64,000 bases of DNA, from NCBI GenBank assembly GCA_035463115.1, contig DATHTO010000139.1, positions 5,919 to 69,918 on the forward strand, read 5' to 3'. The notes under the pieces are model-generated. The model was not told the DNA's origin. It saw only the letters and a program-made list of their open reading frames with translations, and searched no databases. Below are positions 17,884-25,437 of this stretch, piece by piece. Every line of letters starts with the position of its first letter. Positions within the stretch are counted from its first letter, which is position 1. Source of the stretch: BPGL01 sp035463115 (GTDB lineage Bacteria; Actinomycetota; UBA4738; HRBIN12). A program made the translations under genes and the position numbers.

Positions 17884-19223
17884 GCGCGTCGGCGATCCCG
17901 TCGATCGCGGTGGTCGGCCGGCAGAACGTCGGCAAGTCGACGTTGGTCAACCGTCTGTTCGGACGCCGCGCGACGATCGCGCACGGCATGCCGGGCGTCA
18001 CGCGCGACCGCCTCGAGCTCGAGGCGAGCTGGAACGGACGGACCTTCGGCCTCGTCGACACCGCGGGATACGTGCACGGTGCGCAGGGCATCGAGGCGCG
18101 TGCGGCCGAGCAGGCGGAGCGCGCGATCGCATCGGCCGACCTGATCGTGTTCGTCGTCGACGTTCAGGCCGGCGTCACCGACGAGGACGGTCGGCTCGCG
18201 GCGCGGTTCCGACGTTCGTCGACGCCGGTGCTGCTCGTCGCGAACAAGGCGGACTCGCCGAACGACCTGGCCGACGTCGCGACCCTGCACCGCCTCGGCC
18301 TGGGTGAGCCGTTCCCCGTGTCGGCGCTCCACGGGCAAGGGACGGGCGACCTGTTGGATCGCATCGTCGAGCTGCTGCCGGATCGCGCCGCGCCGGCCGA
18401 TCCGCACGACGAGCGCCGCTTCGCGATCGTCGGACGCCCAAACGTCGGGAAGTCGAGCCTGTTCAACCGCTTGGTGGGGGAGGAGCGCGCGATCGTCTCC
18501 GACGTCGCCGGAACGACGCGCGACGCGATCGACTCGCTGGTCGACTGGCCGACGCTCGGTCGCGTGCGGTTCGTCGACACCGCCGGCATGCGCCGGGGAA
18601 CGAAGGTGCGCGGCGTCGAGTACTACAGCGTCCTCCGGGCGGCCGAGGCGATCGAGGGCGCGCACGTCGCGGTCCTCGTCCTCGACGCCGTCGGCGGCTT
18701 CACGACGGAGGACAAGAAGATCGCGAACCGCGTGATGGACGCGGGCCGAGCGCTCCTCGTGGTGGCGAACCGTTGGGACCTCGTCGAGGAGAAGGACGAG
18801 ACGTTCAAGCGCCTCGGCGACGAACTCTCGATCTACGCGTCCGCGGAGGTCGTCCGCACCTCGGCACTGACCGGCCTCGGGGTGCATCGTCTGCCGTCGA
18901 TCCTCGTCGACCTCCACCGCAGGTGGACCTCGGAAGCCCCGACGTCGGTGGTGAACGACCTGTTGCAGCAGGCGCAGCGGGAGCGGCCCACGCCGCGGAG
19001 CGCGAGCACGCTCCACTACGTCACGCAGGTCGCGACGGGTCCCCCGACGTTCACGATCTTCGGGGGGGCCCGGCCGCCCGACGCCGGCTACCGGCGCTAC
19101 CTCGAGAATCGGTTCCGTCGAGAACTCCACCTCGACGGCGTGCCGATCCGGTTGCGGTTCCGCGCGCGAGAGCGGAAGTCGCGACGCCCACGGGAGGCGT
19201 CGGGTGGCGAACCCGACCGGTAG
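17880..19223 (+). CDS. der: Ribosome-associated GTPase Der (EngA)
   Basis: A 447-residue double-GTPase involved in 50S subunit assembly. The two G domains have P-loops GRQNVGKSTL (about residue 15) and GRPNVGKSSL (about residue 190), with DTAGYVHG and DTAGMRRG switch II motifs and NKAD and NRWD specificity motifs. A C-terminal KH-like domain follows (RARERKSRRP at the end). The GTG start overlaps cmk. The stop overlaps the -10 element of the next tRNA gene by 3 bp. Confidence 0.96.
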   Translation: MSASAIPSIAVVGRQNVGKSTLVNRLFGRRATIAHGMPGVTRDRLELEASWNGRTFGLVDTAGYVHGAQGIEARAAEQAERAIASADLIVFVVDVQAGVTDEDGRLAARFRRSSTPVLLVANKADSPNDLADVATLHRLGLGEPFPVSALHGQGTGDLLDRIVELLPDRAAPADPHDERRFAIVGRPNVGKSSLFNRLVGEERAIVSDVAGTTRDAIDSLVDWPTLGRVRFVDTAGMRRGTKVRGVEYYSVLRAAEAIEGAHVAVLVLDAVGGFTTEDKKIANRVMDAGRALLVVANRWDLVEEKDETFKRLGDELSIYASAEVVRTSALTGLGVHRLPSILVDLHRRWTSEAPTSVVNDLLQQAQRERPTPRSASTLHYVTQVATGPPTFTIFGGARPPDAGYRRYLENRFRRELHLDGVPIRLRFRARERKSRRPREASGGEPDR

Positions 19224-19226
19224 GAT
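19221..19226 (+). promoter_or_regulatory. -10 element TAGGAT for tRNA-Pro
   Basis: TAGGAT overlaps the der TAG stop codon and lies 10 nt before the first base of the tRNA, a spacing expected for a short 5' tRNA leader. Confidence 0.5.
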
Positions 19227-19236
19227 GGGCGTCCAT

Positions 19237-19311
19237 CGGGCCGTGGCGCAGCTTGGTTAGCGCGTCTGACTGGGGGTCAGAAGGTCGCCGGTTCGAATCC
19301 GGCCGGCCCGA
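19237..19311 (+). tRNA. tRNA-Pro (anticodon GGG)
   Basis: A full cloverleaf can be drawn. The acceptor stem pairs CGGGCCG with CGGCCCG, the D arm contains GCGCAGCTTGGTTAGCGC, the anticodon stem TCTGA/TCAGA encloses loop CTGGGGG with anticodon GGG reading CCC, and the T arm is GCCGGTTCGAATCCGGC. The discriminator is A, and CCA is not encoded. The tRNA ends only 3 bp before the ATG of the next gene, so the two are very probably on one transcript. Confidence 0.95.
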
Positions 19312-19314
19312 CCG

Positions 19315-19926
19315 ATGGAACCGACGCCGCACGAGGCGCACGCCGACACGTCGCGCGTGCTGACGGTTCCCAACGCCATCTCCGCGATCCGCATCGCGCT
19401 GATCCCCGTCTTCGTGTTGCTGATCGTAGACCGAGACACCACGGTGTGGGGCGTCGTCCTGTTCGCGCTCGTCGTGGCGACGGACTGGGTCGACGGCACG
19501 ATCGCGCGTCGCACGGCTCAGGTCTCGACCCTCGGCAAGGTCCTCGATCCCGTCGCGGACCGTCTCGCGATCGCCGCAGGGCTGATCGCGTTCGTCGCCC
19601 GTGACCTCTTCCCGTGGTGGGCCGCCGCGCTGATCCTCGCGCGCGACGGCGCCGTGCTCCTCGTCGGCGTCGTCGCGATGGCGCGACATGCCGTTCGGCT
19701 CGACGTCCGCTGGATCGGGAAGATCGCGACGTTCTCGTTGATGAGCGCGATCCCGTGGATCGCGTGGGGGCGGCTCGAGCTCCCGCTGGCCGAGGTGGCG
19801 ACCGTGGCCGGATGGATCGCGTTCGTCGTCGGGATCACCGAGTACTACATCGCCGCCGTCCGGTACGGCATCGACCTGCGGGTCGCGGCGCGGCGGGGCG
19901 GGGGAGGGGTCGAAGCGTCGACGTGA
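19315..19926 (+). CDS. pgsA: CDP-alcohol phosphatidyltransferase (PgsA-like)
   Basis: A membrane enzyme of phospholipid synthesis, 203 residues from ATG 19315. The full CDP-alcohol phosphotransferase motif D-x2-D-G-x2-A-R-x8-G-x3-D-x3-D is present in DWVDGTIARR...GKVLDPVAD. Several transmembrane segments are visible. It best resembles phosphatidylglycerophosphate synthases, but phosphatidylinositol-type enzymes share the motif. ATG 19315 lies 3 bp after the tRNA-Pro, so no separate ribosome binding site exists; a GTG at 19357, just before LTVPNAISAIR where similarity begins, is an alternative start. Confidence 0.85.
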   Translation: MEPTPHEAHADTSRVLTVPNAISAIRIALIPVFVLLIVDRDTTVWGVVLFALVVATDWVDGTIARRTAQVSTLGKVLDPVADRLAIAAGLIAFVARDLFPWWAAALILARDGAVLLVGVVAMARHAVRLDVRWIGKIATFSLMSAIPWIAWGRLELPLAEVATVAGWIAFVVGITEYYIAAVRYGIDLRVAARRGGGGVEAST

Positions 19927-19950
19927 ACCGCGAAGCGTCGACGTGAACCG
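19911..19950 (+). repeat. Perfect 20-bp tandem duplication
   Basis: CGAAGCGTCGACGTGAACCG occurs twice head to tail (19911-19930 and 19931-19950). The first copy contains the TGA stop of the upstream phosphatidyltransferase gene, so the duplication starts inside the coding region and continues into the intergenic space. Confidence 0.9.
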
Positions 19951-20048
19951 CGGGCGCCCGCCCGGAACCTCGACCTCGAGGGATCGATCGACCGCAGCTG
20001 GAGACTGACCCTCGAGTGAGGTCCACGACCGGGCGCCCACGAGGTTGA
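19951..20048 (+). other. Structured intergenic segment (palindromes and nested inverted repeats)
   Basis: No gene is visible here. Two GGGCGCCC palindromes (about 19952 and 20031) flank a hairpin formed by 19973-19982 and 20009-20022 (6 bp, a 4-nt bulge, then 4 bp). AACCTCG at 19966-19972 can also pair with CGAGGTT at 20040-20046. It could be a terminator region for the phosphatidyltransferase transcript or a structured RNA; no T-tract follows. Confidence 0.35.
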
Positions 20049-20073
20049 CCCTTCCTCCCACCGGCGATAGCGT
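20045..20073 (+). promoter_or_regulatory. Sigma-70-type promoter for the FHA gene
   Basis: TTGACC (20045-20050), a 17-bp spacer, and TAGCGT (20068-20073) form one of the best canonical promoters in the window. The predicted transcript has a leader of about 70 nt before the start codon at 20152. Confidence 0.6.
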
Positions 20074-20084
20074 GCATGTCGCAT

Positions 20085-20120
20085 CGAGGGTCGAGGGTGA
20101 AGCTACTTCCCCGACCCTCG
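20085..20120 (+). promoter_or_regulatory. 5'-leader hairpin upstream of the FHA gene
   Basis: CGAGGGTCG (20085-20093) pairs perfectly with CGACCCTCG (20112-20120) across an 18-nt loop. It falls in the predicted leader between promoter and start codon and could modulate expression or act as an operator. Confidence 0.4.
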
Positions 20121-20151
20121 CCTCGAGGCAGCGTCCGACGGAGCGTGGAGC

Positions 20152-20613
20152 TTGTTCTGCACCAATTGTGGACATCCGAACCGGGACGACGCGAGGTTCT
20201 GCGCCGAGTGTGGGTCTGCGCTCCAGGATGACGCCACGCTCACGTTGTCCCCGATCGAGCACGACGACGAGCCGCACGACGAGTTCCCGTTCCCGCACGA
20301 CGAGCTGAACCCCGGGCAGGCGCTCCTCCTCGTGAAGCGTGGGCCCACCGCGGGGTCGACGTTCCTCCTACAGGACGAGGTGAGCGCCGCCGGCCGGAGC
20401 CCCGACAGCGCGGTGTTCCTCGACGACGTCACGGTGTCGCGCAAGCACGCGGTGTTCGAACGACGCGCGCCGGGGTCGTGGTTCGTTCGCGACGTCGGCA
20501 GCCTCAACGGCACCTACGTGAACGGAGAACAGGTCGACGAGACGAAGCTCGCGTCCGGCGACGAGGTGCAGGTCGGCAAGTTCAAGTTGACGTTCTTCGC
20601 GGCAGGAGAGTGA
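20152..20613 (+). CDS. garA: Zinc-ribbon FHA-domain protein (GarA-like)
   Basis: A 153-residue cytoplasmic protein with an N-terminal zinc ribbon (CTNCG...CAECG, residues 3-21), an acidic linker and a C-terminal FHA phosphothreonine-binding domain (GRSPDSAVFLDD, VSRKHAVFE, DVGSLNGTYVNG). In actinobacteria GarA regulates 2-oxoglutarate and glutamate enzymes under Ser/Thr kinase control; the mycobacterial GarA phosphorylation motif (ETTS) is not evident, while the zinc ribbon resembles other actinobacterial FHA proteins. The start is TTG at 20152 with ACGGAG 8 nt upstream. It precedes an FtsR-like MerR gene as in the Rv1827-Rv1828 pair. Confidence 0.85.
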   Translation: MFCTNCGHPNRDDARFCAECGSALQDDATLTLSPIEHDDEPHDEFPFPHDELNPGQALLLVKRGPTAGSTFLLQDEVSAAGRSPDSAVFLDDVTVSRKHAVFERRAPGSWFVRDVGSLNGTYVNGEQVDETKLASGDEVQVGKFKLTFFAAGE

Positions 20614-20621
20614 GGCGCACG

Positions 20622-21377
20622 GTGGCCGGTACGCGCAACTATCAGTCGATCGGCGAGGTCCTCGTCGCCGTGAAGACGGAGTTCCCCGACATCACGATCT
20701 CGAAGATCAGGTTCCTCGAGTCCGAGGGTCTGATCACGCCGGAGCGCACGCCGTCGGGCTATCGGAAGTTCTACGTGCAAGACGTCGACCGGCTGAAGTC
20801 GATCCTGCGGATGCAACGCGACGAGTACCTGCCGCTGAAGGTGATCAAGGAGCGGCTGGCGAAGCAGGACGCCGGTGACGTCGACGACGGCGAGATCGCG
20901 CTCGACGGGAACGAACCGGCGTCGAGCGACGACGGCTCGGGCGCGCAGACGGGCGGTGCCGCCAAGGGCGACGACCTCGCCGAGGCTCCGACGGGCCTGC
21001 AGATGTCGCTCGAAGAGATGTCCGCCGCGACGGGTGTCGAACGCGATCGGATCAAGGACCTCGAGTCGTACGGGATCGTGTGCTCGCACGGGCCCGAGGG
21101 CGGCCGCTACTACGACGGGGACGACTACATCGTCCTGTCGATCGTGAAGGACTTCTTCCGCTACGGGATCGAGCCTCGCCACCTCACGATGTACAAGCAC
21201 TTCGCCGACCGCGAGTCGTCGTTCTTCGAGGCGCTCGTGGCGCCCACCCTGCGTCAGCGCAACCCCGACGCCCGCCGGGCGGCCGCGCAGACGCTCGCCG
21301 ACCTCGCGGTCACGTCGAAGAAGTTCAAGCAGGCGTTGCTGCGGTCGAGCCTGCGAGAGCATCTGACGCAGGCGTGA
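20622..21377 (+). CDS. ftsR: MerR-family transcriptional regulator, FtsR-like
   Basis: A 251-residue MerR-family regulator corresponding in position to mycobacterial Rv1828 and corynebacterial FtsR, which activates ftsZ-related cell division genes. The N-terminal DNA-binding domain reads YQSIGEVLVAVK, ISKIRFLESEGLITP, SGYRKFYVQDVDRL. An acidic linker (about residues 85-125) separates it from a second winged-helix-like domain (EEMSAATGVERDRIKDLESYG) and a helical C-terminus. GTG 20622 has a GGAGAG upstream. It overlaps the next gene by 4 bp. Confidence 0.85.
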   Translation: MAGTRNYQSIGEVLVAVKTEFPDITISKIRFLESEGLITPERTPSGYRKFYVQDVDRLKSILRMQRDEYLPLKVIKERLAKQDAGDVDDGEIALDGNEPASSDDGSGAQTGGAAKGDDLAEAPTGLQMSLEEMSAATGVERDRIKDLESYGIVCSHGPEGGRYYDGDDYIVLSIVKDFFRYGIEPRHLTMYKHFADRESSFFEALVAPTLRQRNPDARRAAAQTLADLAVTSKKFKQALLRSSLREHLTQA

Positions 21378-22651
21378 GCCCCCTCGCGGGCCGCCGGAGC
21401 GTCGCGGCCGTCGCGATCGCCGTCGTCGTCGCGGCGAACGTCGCCATCGTGGCGTCGGCAGGCGCCCAGGCCGGCAACGATGCTCCGCCACCGACGCCCG
21501 TGCCGCCCGACGGCAGCCTGTCGCCGTTCCCATCGGTCCTGCGAACGCCGCGCGATCCGGTGCCGCCACCGACGATCGCGGCCGGGTCGGCGTTGCTCGC
21601 GGACCTCGAGGACGGCACCGTGCTGTTCCGCAGGGCGGCGACGACGCCGCGGCCGGTCGCGAGCCTGACGAAGGTCATGACGGCGCTCGTGGTCCTCTCT
21701 CGCACGACGGCCGACGAGATCGTGCGCGTGGATCCTGCCGCCGTGTACGCACCGCGAGACTTCGGCGCGAGCTCGTCGCTCGGCCTTCGGCCGGGGGAGC
21801 GCATCAACGTCCGGAACCTCCTGTACGGGTTGCTGCTGGGCTCCGCGAACGACGCCGCCGAGGCCCTGGCGATCCACGTCGGCGGAACCGTCGAGCGCTT
21901 CGTCGCGATGATGAACAGGCGGGCTCGAGCGCTCGGGATGCGAGACACGTCGTTCGCGTCTCCGCATGGGCTCGACGATCGCGGGCGGTCGACCGCGGCG
22001 GACCTGTCGATCCTCGCGCGGGAGGCGCACGCCGACCCCGCGTTCTCCCGGGTCGTGGCGACGCGGGTCCGCTCGATCCCTGCGCCGACGGGACCTCCGC
22101 GCAGGATCCAGAACCGCAACGCCCTGCTCTGGCTGTACGACGGCGCGATCGGGACCAAGACCGGGCTGACGGCGGGCGCGGGTCCCTGCCTGATGGCGGT
22201 CGCCGAACGCGACGGCCGGCGCCTCGTCGCGATCGTCCTCGGAGCGAGCGGGGACGCGTTCTCGCCCGCCGCCTCGCTGCTCGATCACGGCTTCGAGGGG
22301 TTCCGCGACTCGAGGTTGGTCCGCGCCGGCGAGGACGTCGGCACGGTGGACCTGATCGGCGGTTCGGTTCCCGTCGTGGCCGACGCCGACCTGACGGCGC
22401 TCGTGCCGACCGGCCAGGTGGACGAGGTGCGCCGCCGGATCCACGTCGTCCGTGGCGCGGTGTTCCCGCCGGCACCTGGTGACCGCGTGGCCGAGCTCGT
22501 GGTGAGCGTCGCCGGGCTTCGGCTCGGCGACGTGGACCTCGTCGTCCGGTCCGTGCCTGCGCCGGAACCGGCCGACGGTGCGTGGTGGATGCGCGGGCTC
22601 GGTGCGCTCGTTCGAGCCGTGTCCGACGCGGTCGAGGCCGTCGCCGCTTGA
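21374..22651 (+). CDS. D-alanyl-D-alanine carboxypeptidase (S11 family)
   Basis: A 425-residue low-molecular-weight penicillin-binding protein that trims peptidoglycan stem peptides. An N-terminal hydrophobic segment (SVAAVAIAVVVAANVAIVA) acts as a signal or anchor. The catalytic motifs are SLTK (ASLTKVMTAL), SAN (LLGSANDAAEAL) and KTG (IGTKTGLTAGAG). A C-terminal beta-rich region (about residues 300-390) resembles the PBP5_C domain. It lies between a cell-division regulator and hpt, and overlaps the regulator by GTGA. The specific DacA/DacB paralogue is not determined. Confidence 0.9.
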   Translation: MSPLAGRRSVAAVAIAVVVAANVAIVASAGAQAGNDAPPPTPVPPDGSLSPFPSVLRTPRDPVPPPTIAAGSALLADLEDGTVLFRRAATTPRPVASLTKVMTALVVLSRTTADEIVRVDPAAVYAPRDFGASSSLGLRPGERINVRNLLYGLLLGSANDAAEALAIHVGGTVERFVAMMNRRARALGMRDTSFASPHGLDDRGRSTAADLSILAREAHADPAFSRVVATRVRSIPAPTGPPRRIQNRNALLWLYDGAIGTKTGLTAGAGPCLMAVAERDGRRLVAIVLGASGDAFSPAASLLDHGFEGFRDSRLVRAGEDVGTVDLIGGSVPVVADADLTALVPTGQVDEVRRRIHVVRGAVFPPAPGDRVAELVVSVAGLRLGDVDLVVRSVPAPEPADGAWWMRGLGALVRAVSDAVEAVAA

Positions 22652-22674
22652 GCGGTCCGATCGGACCACGCTGC

Positions 22675-22680
22675 TAGGCT
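22675..22680 (+). promoter_or_regulatory. -10 element TAGGCT for leaderless hpt
   Basis: TAGGCT is separated from ATG 22689 by 8 nt (CGACGCCG) with no Shine-Dalgarno, as expected for a leaderless transcript. Confidence 0.5.
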
Positions 22681-22688
22681 CGACGCCG

Positions 22689-23264
22689 ATGCCGGAGGCC
22701 GCGAGCGTCCTCTACGGACGCGATGACGTCCGTACCCGGGTCGAACAGCTCGGCCGCACGATCACCGCCGACTACGCCGGGCGCGTCCCCGTCCTCGTCT
22801 CGGTGCTGAAGGGCGGGATCTGGTTCCTCGCCGACCTGGCGCGCGCGATCGATCTGCCGCTCGAGGTGCACTTCCTCGCGATCAGCCGGTACGGCGACGC
22901 CGAAGAGTCGCTCGGCCGCGTGCAGATCCTCCTCGATCTCGAGGTCGACCTCTCGGAGCGGCACGTGATCCTCGTCGAAGACATCGTCGACACGGGTCTC
23001 ACGTGTCGGTACCTCTCGTCGGTGATGACCGCCCGCGCGCCGTTGAGCTTCGAGGTCTGCACGCTGTTGGACAAGTCGGTCCGCCGGATCGCGCCGGTGA
23101 CGCCTCGCTACGTCGGGTTCGACTGCCCCGACCGGTTCGTGATCGGGTACGGGCTCGACTTCCGGGAGCGGTACCGGAACCTCCCCGACATCCTCCAGGT
23201 CGACGACCTCGCCGCGCTGGAGCGCGATGGCGATGCGCTCGGCGCGCTGATCGCCGGCGGCTGA
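22689..23264 (+). CDS. hpt: Hypoxanthine phosphoribosyltransferase
   Basis: A 191-residue purine salvage enzyme converting hypoxanthine and guanine to IMP and GMP using PRPP. The PRPP motif is VILVEDIVDTGLT, and SVLKGGIWFLADLARAI and the C-terminal GFDCPDRFVIGYGLDF are typical of HGPRTs. ATG 22689 is fixed by the N-terminus and the -10 element. The gene stands between the carboxypeptidase and the DUF151 gene, an arrangement I do not recognise as conserved. Confidence 0.95.
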   Translation: MPEAASVLYGRDDVRTRVEQLGRTITADYAGRVPVLVSVLKGGIWFLADLARAIDLPLEVHFLAISRYGDAEESLGRVQILLDLEVDLSERHVILVEDIVDTGLTCRYLSSVMTARAPLSFEVCTLLDKSVRRIAPVTPRYVGFDCPDRFVIGYGLDFRERYRNLPDILQVDDLAALERDGDALGALIAGG

Positions 23265-23290
23265 ACGCGGCTCGCGCCGCGCACGCTCGG

Positions 23291-23320
23291 TTGCTCGGAT
23301 CGGCGGTCGGTCGGTACGCT
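23291..23320 (+). promoter_or_regulatory. Promoter TTGCTC-N18-TACGCT for the DUF151 gene
   Basis: TTGCTC (23291-23296) and TACGCT (23315-23320) are 18 bp apart. The -10 ends 6 nt before GTG 23327, so the mRNA would be leaderless. Confidence 0.6.
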
Positions 23321-23326
23321 CGACCG

Positions 23327-23800
23327 GTGATCGAGATGGAGCTCACGGGTGTCCGGGTCGAGCTGCCGACGAACCAGCCGATCGTGCTGCTCCGCGAGCG
23401 TGAGGGGGAGCGCTACCTCCCGATCTGGATCGGGGCGGCGGAGGCGGCGGCGATCGCGTTGTCGCTGCAAGGGGTCGTGACGCCGCGTCCGATGACCCAC
23501 GATCTCATGAAGAACATGCTCGAGGATCTCGCCGTGCAGGTCCGGCGCATCGTCGTCACGGAGCTACGAGAGTCCACGTTCTTCGCCACGATCGAGATGC
23601 AACGCGAGACCGCGACGTTCGAGATCTCGTCCCGGCCCTCCGACGCGATCGCGCTCGCCGTGCGCATGGCGGTGCCGATCTTCGCGAGCGAAGAGGTCCT
23701 CGAAGAGGCGGCGATCCTGATCCCCGGCGAGGAGGACGAGGAGGTCGAGAAGTTCCGCGAGTTCCTCGACAACATCAGTCCCGAGGACTTCGCCTCTTGA
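23327..23800 (+). CDS. Bifunctional nuclease family protein (DUF151)
   Basis: A 157-residue DUF151/BFN-domain protein, equivalent in position to mycobacterial Rv1829. Conserved segments are LPIWIGAAEAAAIALSL, RPMTHDLMKNMLEDL, ESTFFATIE and SRPSDAIALAVRMAVPIF. Plant and bacterial members have been described with RNase/DNase activity, but the bacterial role is poorly known. The acidic C-terminal tail (GEEDEEVEKFREFLDN) is characteristic. It is followed 34 bp later by a convergent gene. Confidence 0.88.
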   Translation: MIEMELTGVRVELPTNQPIVLLREREGERYLPIWIGAAEAAAIALSLQGVVTPRPMTHDLMKNMLEDLAVQVRRIVVTELRESTFFATIEMQRETATFEISSRPSDAIALAVRMAVPIFASEEVLEEAAILIPGEEDEEVEKFREFLDNISPEDFAS

Positions 23801-23834
23801 TCGGCGGACCTCTCGACCCCGCGACGGCCGGTCG

Positions 23835-24305
23835 CTACGGCCGGTAGAAGAACTCCGTCACGTACAGCAGGCCGTCGCTCCGGTACGTCCCGATCGCGAC
23901 CTTGCGGAAGGCGCGGTTCAGGATGTTCCGACGGTGGCCGTCGGAGCGCATGAACGCCTTGTGGACGTCCCGGACCGAGCCCGACGTCACGCCGACGTTC
24001 TCGCCCCACCAGGACCAGCTCCGGCCCCGCAGGTAGTACGAGACGGGGCTCTTCGTGTGGAAGATGTAGCCGGCCTCGGCCATCCGCTTGCTGTGCTTGC
24101 GCGCGAGATCCGACAGCTCCTGCTGGAGATCGACCCGTCGCAGGTCCCGGTACACGCGGCTCGCGTTCGTCACCTTCAGCAGTTGCCCGCGCTCGCGGAA
24201 GCGCCCGCCGTACGTGCCGGCGGTCGCGGACGTCGCGAACAGGCCTCCGAGCAGTCCCGCCAGGACCACCACGACGGCCAGCTTCCTGATCGTCGTGCCC
24301 CTCAT
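23835..24305 (-). CDS. Secreted CAP-domain (SCP/PR1-like) protein
   Basis: A 156-residue exported protein. An N-terminal signal peptide (KLAVVVVLAGLLGGLFATSATA) is followed by a CAP domain with GENVGVTSG, SDGHRRNILNRAF and a final beta strand. The His-Glu-type cavity residues of CAP proteins are partly visible (FHTKSP, WGENVG). CAP proteins are extracellular with varied, often unknown roles. ATG 24305 has GAGGGGTG upstream; a GTG four codons earlier (24314) is the alternative. It is convergent with the DUF151 gene and divergent from merR. Confidence 0.85.
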   Translation of the reverse strand: MRGTTIRKLAVVVVLAGLLGGLFATSATAGTYGGRFRERGQLLKVTNASRVYRDLRRVDLQQELSDLARKHSKRMAEAGYIFHTKSPVSYYLRGRSWSWWGENVGVTSGSVRDVHKAFMRSDGHRRNILNRAFRKVAIGTYRSDGLLYVTEFFYRP

Positions 24306-24464
24306 CTCGCTCACCCCTCGGTCGTCACTAGTCCTTCATGACCACGAGGGGGTCATCGGCCGAGCGCGCGGGGGACTTGAGCGGCCGCTCGGGTCCTACA
24401 GCAGCGTCGGGAACGGCGACGTGGCGCAGGTGGGGAACGGCGTCGCGGCGCTGCCGGCGGGCGC

Positions 24465-24493
24465 TTGACGCGCCCGGACGGCGCCCGTACGCT
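24465..24493 (+). promoter_or_regulatory. Promoter TTGACG-N17-TACGCT for the second merR gene
   Basis: TTGACG (24465-24470), a 17-bp spacer, and TACGCT (24488-24493) match the sigma-70 consensus well. A leader of about 27 nt contains ACGGAG before ATG 24527. Confidence 0.65.
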
Positions 24494-24526
24494 GCCGAAT
24501 CACATCCCCGAAACTACGGAGCTGTG

Positions 24527-25030
24527 ATGAGCCAGCGCACGCAGGGCACCGACGCGTCGATCCACGACCAGGGGTACCGGGTCCCCGATGTGTGCAGGAT
24601 CGTCGGCATCAGCTACCGGCAGCTCGACTACTGGGCGCGGACCAGCCTCGTGACGCCGTCGATCCGCGATGCGAAGGGGAGTGGGAGCCAGCGGCTCTAC
24701 TCCTTCCAGGATCTGGTGTCGCTGAAGGTGATCAAGAGCCTCCTGGACACCGGCGTGTCGCTGCAGCGGGTCCGCAAGGCGGTGGAGTACCTCCATACGA
24801 TGGACCGTCCTGCCCACGGCGCGATGCTGATGAGCGACGGGCACGGCGTCTACGAGGCCGATTCGCCCGACGCGGTCGTCGATCTGCTGAACCAGGGGCA
24901 GGGCGTCTTCGCCATCGCGGTCGACAAGGTGTGGACGGAGCTCGAGGGCACGCTCACGAAGCGCAAGCCGGTCGCTCGCTCCCGGCCGAGCGCGAAACCG
25001 ACGAGGAAGGTGGCCGCCGCCGGCTCGTGA
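24527..25030 (+). CDS. MerR-family transcriptional regulator (Rv1830-like)
   Basis: A 167-residue MerR-type regulator. The DNA-binding helix-turn-helix and wing are YRVPDVCRIVGISYRQLDYW, RTSLVTPS and SQRLYSFQDLVSLKVIKSLL. The C-terminal part lacks cysteines for metal binding and ends in a basic tail (KRKPVARSRPSAKPTRK). Position next to DUF151 matches mycobacterial Rv1830 (McdR/BldC-like position). It overlaps the next gene by 4 bp (GTGA). Confidence 0.85.
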   Translation: MSQRTQGTDASIHDQGYRVPDVCRIVGISYRQLDYWARTSLVTPSIRDAKGSGSQRLYSFQDLVSLKVIKSLLDTGVSLQRVRKAVEYLHTMDRPAHGAMLMSDGHGVYEADSPDAVVDLLNQGQGVFAIAVDKVWTELEGTLTKRKPVARSRPSAKPTRKVAAAGS

Positions 25031-25398
25031 GCGCCCTGCCAGTCGACGAACCGCTCAAGAGCGACACCGTCGGCTTCGCGCACGGATCGGAACGCCAGTT
25101 CGCGCGGTTGCTCGACTTCTACCAGATCCGGTGGGAGTACGAGCCGACGTCGTTCGACATCGCGTGGGACCGTGACGGCAACGTCGTCCAGCGGTTCACG
25201 CCCGACTTCTACCTTCCGGAGTTCGATCTCTACATCGAGATCACGACGCTGAACCAGAAGCTCGTGACGAAGAAGAACCGGAAGGTCCGTCGCCTCCGCG
25301 AGCGGTACCCCGAGGTGAACTGCAAGGTGTTCTACCAGCGGGACTACCTGTCGCTCGTGACGAAGTACGGCCTGTCGGACGTGCGCGGCGAAGAGTGA
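25027..25398 (+). CDS. Small PD-(D/E)XK-nuclease-like protein, function unknown
   Basis: A 123-residue protein I do not recognise as a characterised family. Residues about 55-75 read TPDFYLPEFDLYIEITTLNQ, resembling the PD-x(n)-(D/E)xK core of restriction-endonuclease-like folds, but the expected Lys after Glu is Thr (EIT). A basic stretch follows (KLVTKKNRKVRRLRERYP), then CKVFYQRDYLSLVTKYG. It could be a nuclease with a migrated lysine or an inactive nucleic-acid-binding relative. It is translationally coupled to merR by GTGA overlap. Confidence 0.6.
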   Translation: MSALPVDEPLKSDTVGFAHGSERQFARLLDFYQIRWEYEPTSFDIAWDRDGNVVQRFTPDFYLPEFDLYIEITTLNQKLVTKKNRKVRRLRERYPEVNCKVFYQRDYLSLVTKYGLSDVRGEE

Positions 25399-25423
25399 GG
25401 TGCGCGTCGCCGCTCAAAGTGAC

Positions 25424-25437
25424 ATAACGTACATTAT
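25424..25437. repeat. AT-rich imperfect palindrome
   Basis: ATAACGTACATTAT is palindromic except for one C/A pair of positions and lies in a 25-bp AT-rich island in an otherwise very GC-rich window, between two convergent genes. It could be a regulator operator or a junction scar. No adjacent gene is an obvious user. Confidence 0.4.

Noticed and set aside
19911..19950. 20-bp repeat as a CRISPR fragment
   Set aside because: There are only two copies with no spacer, no cas genes are present, and the first copy is inside a coding sequence.
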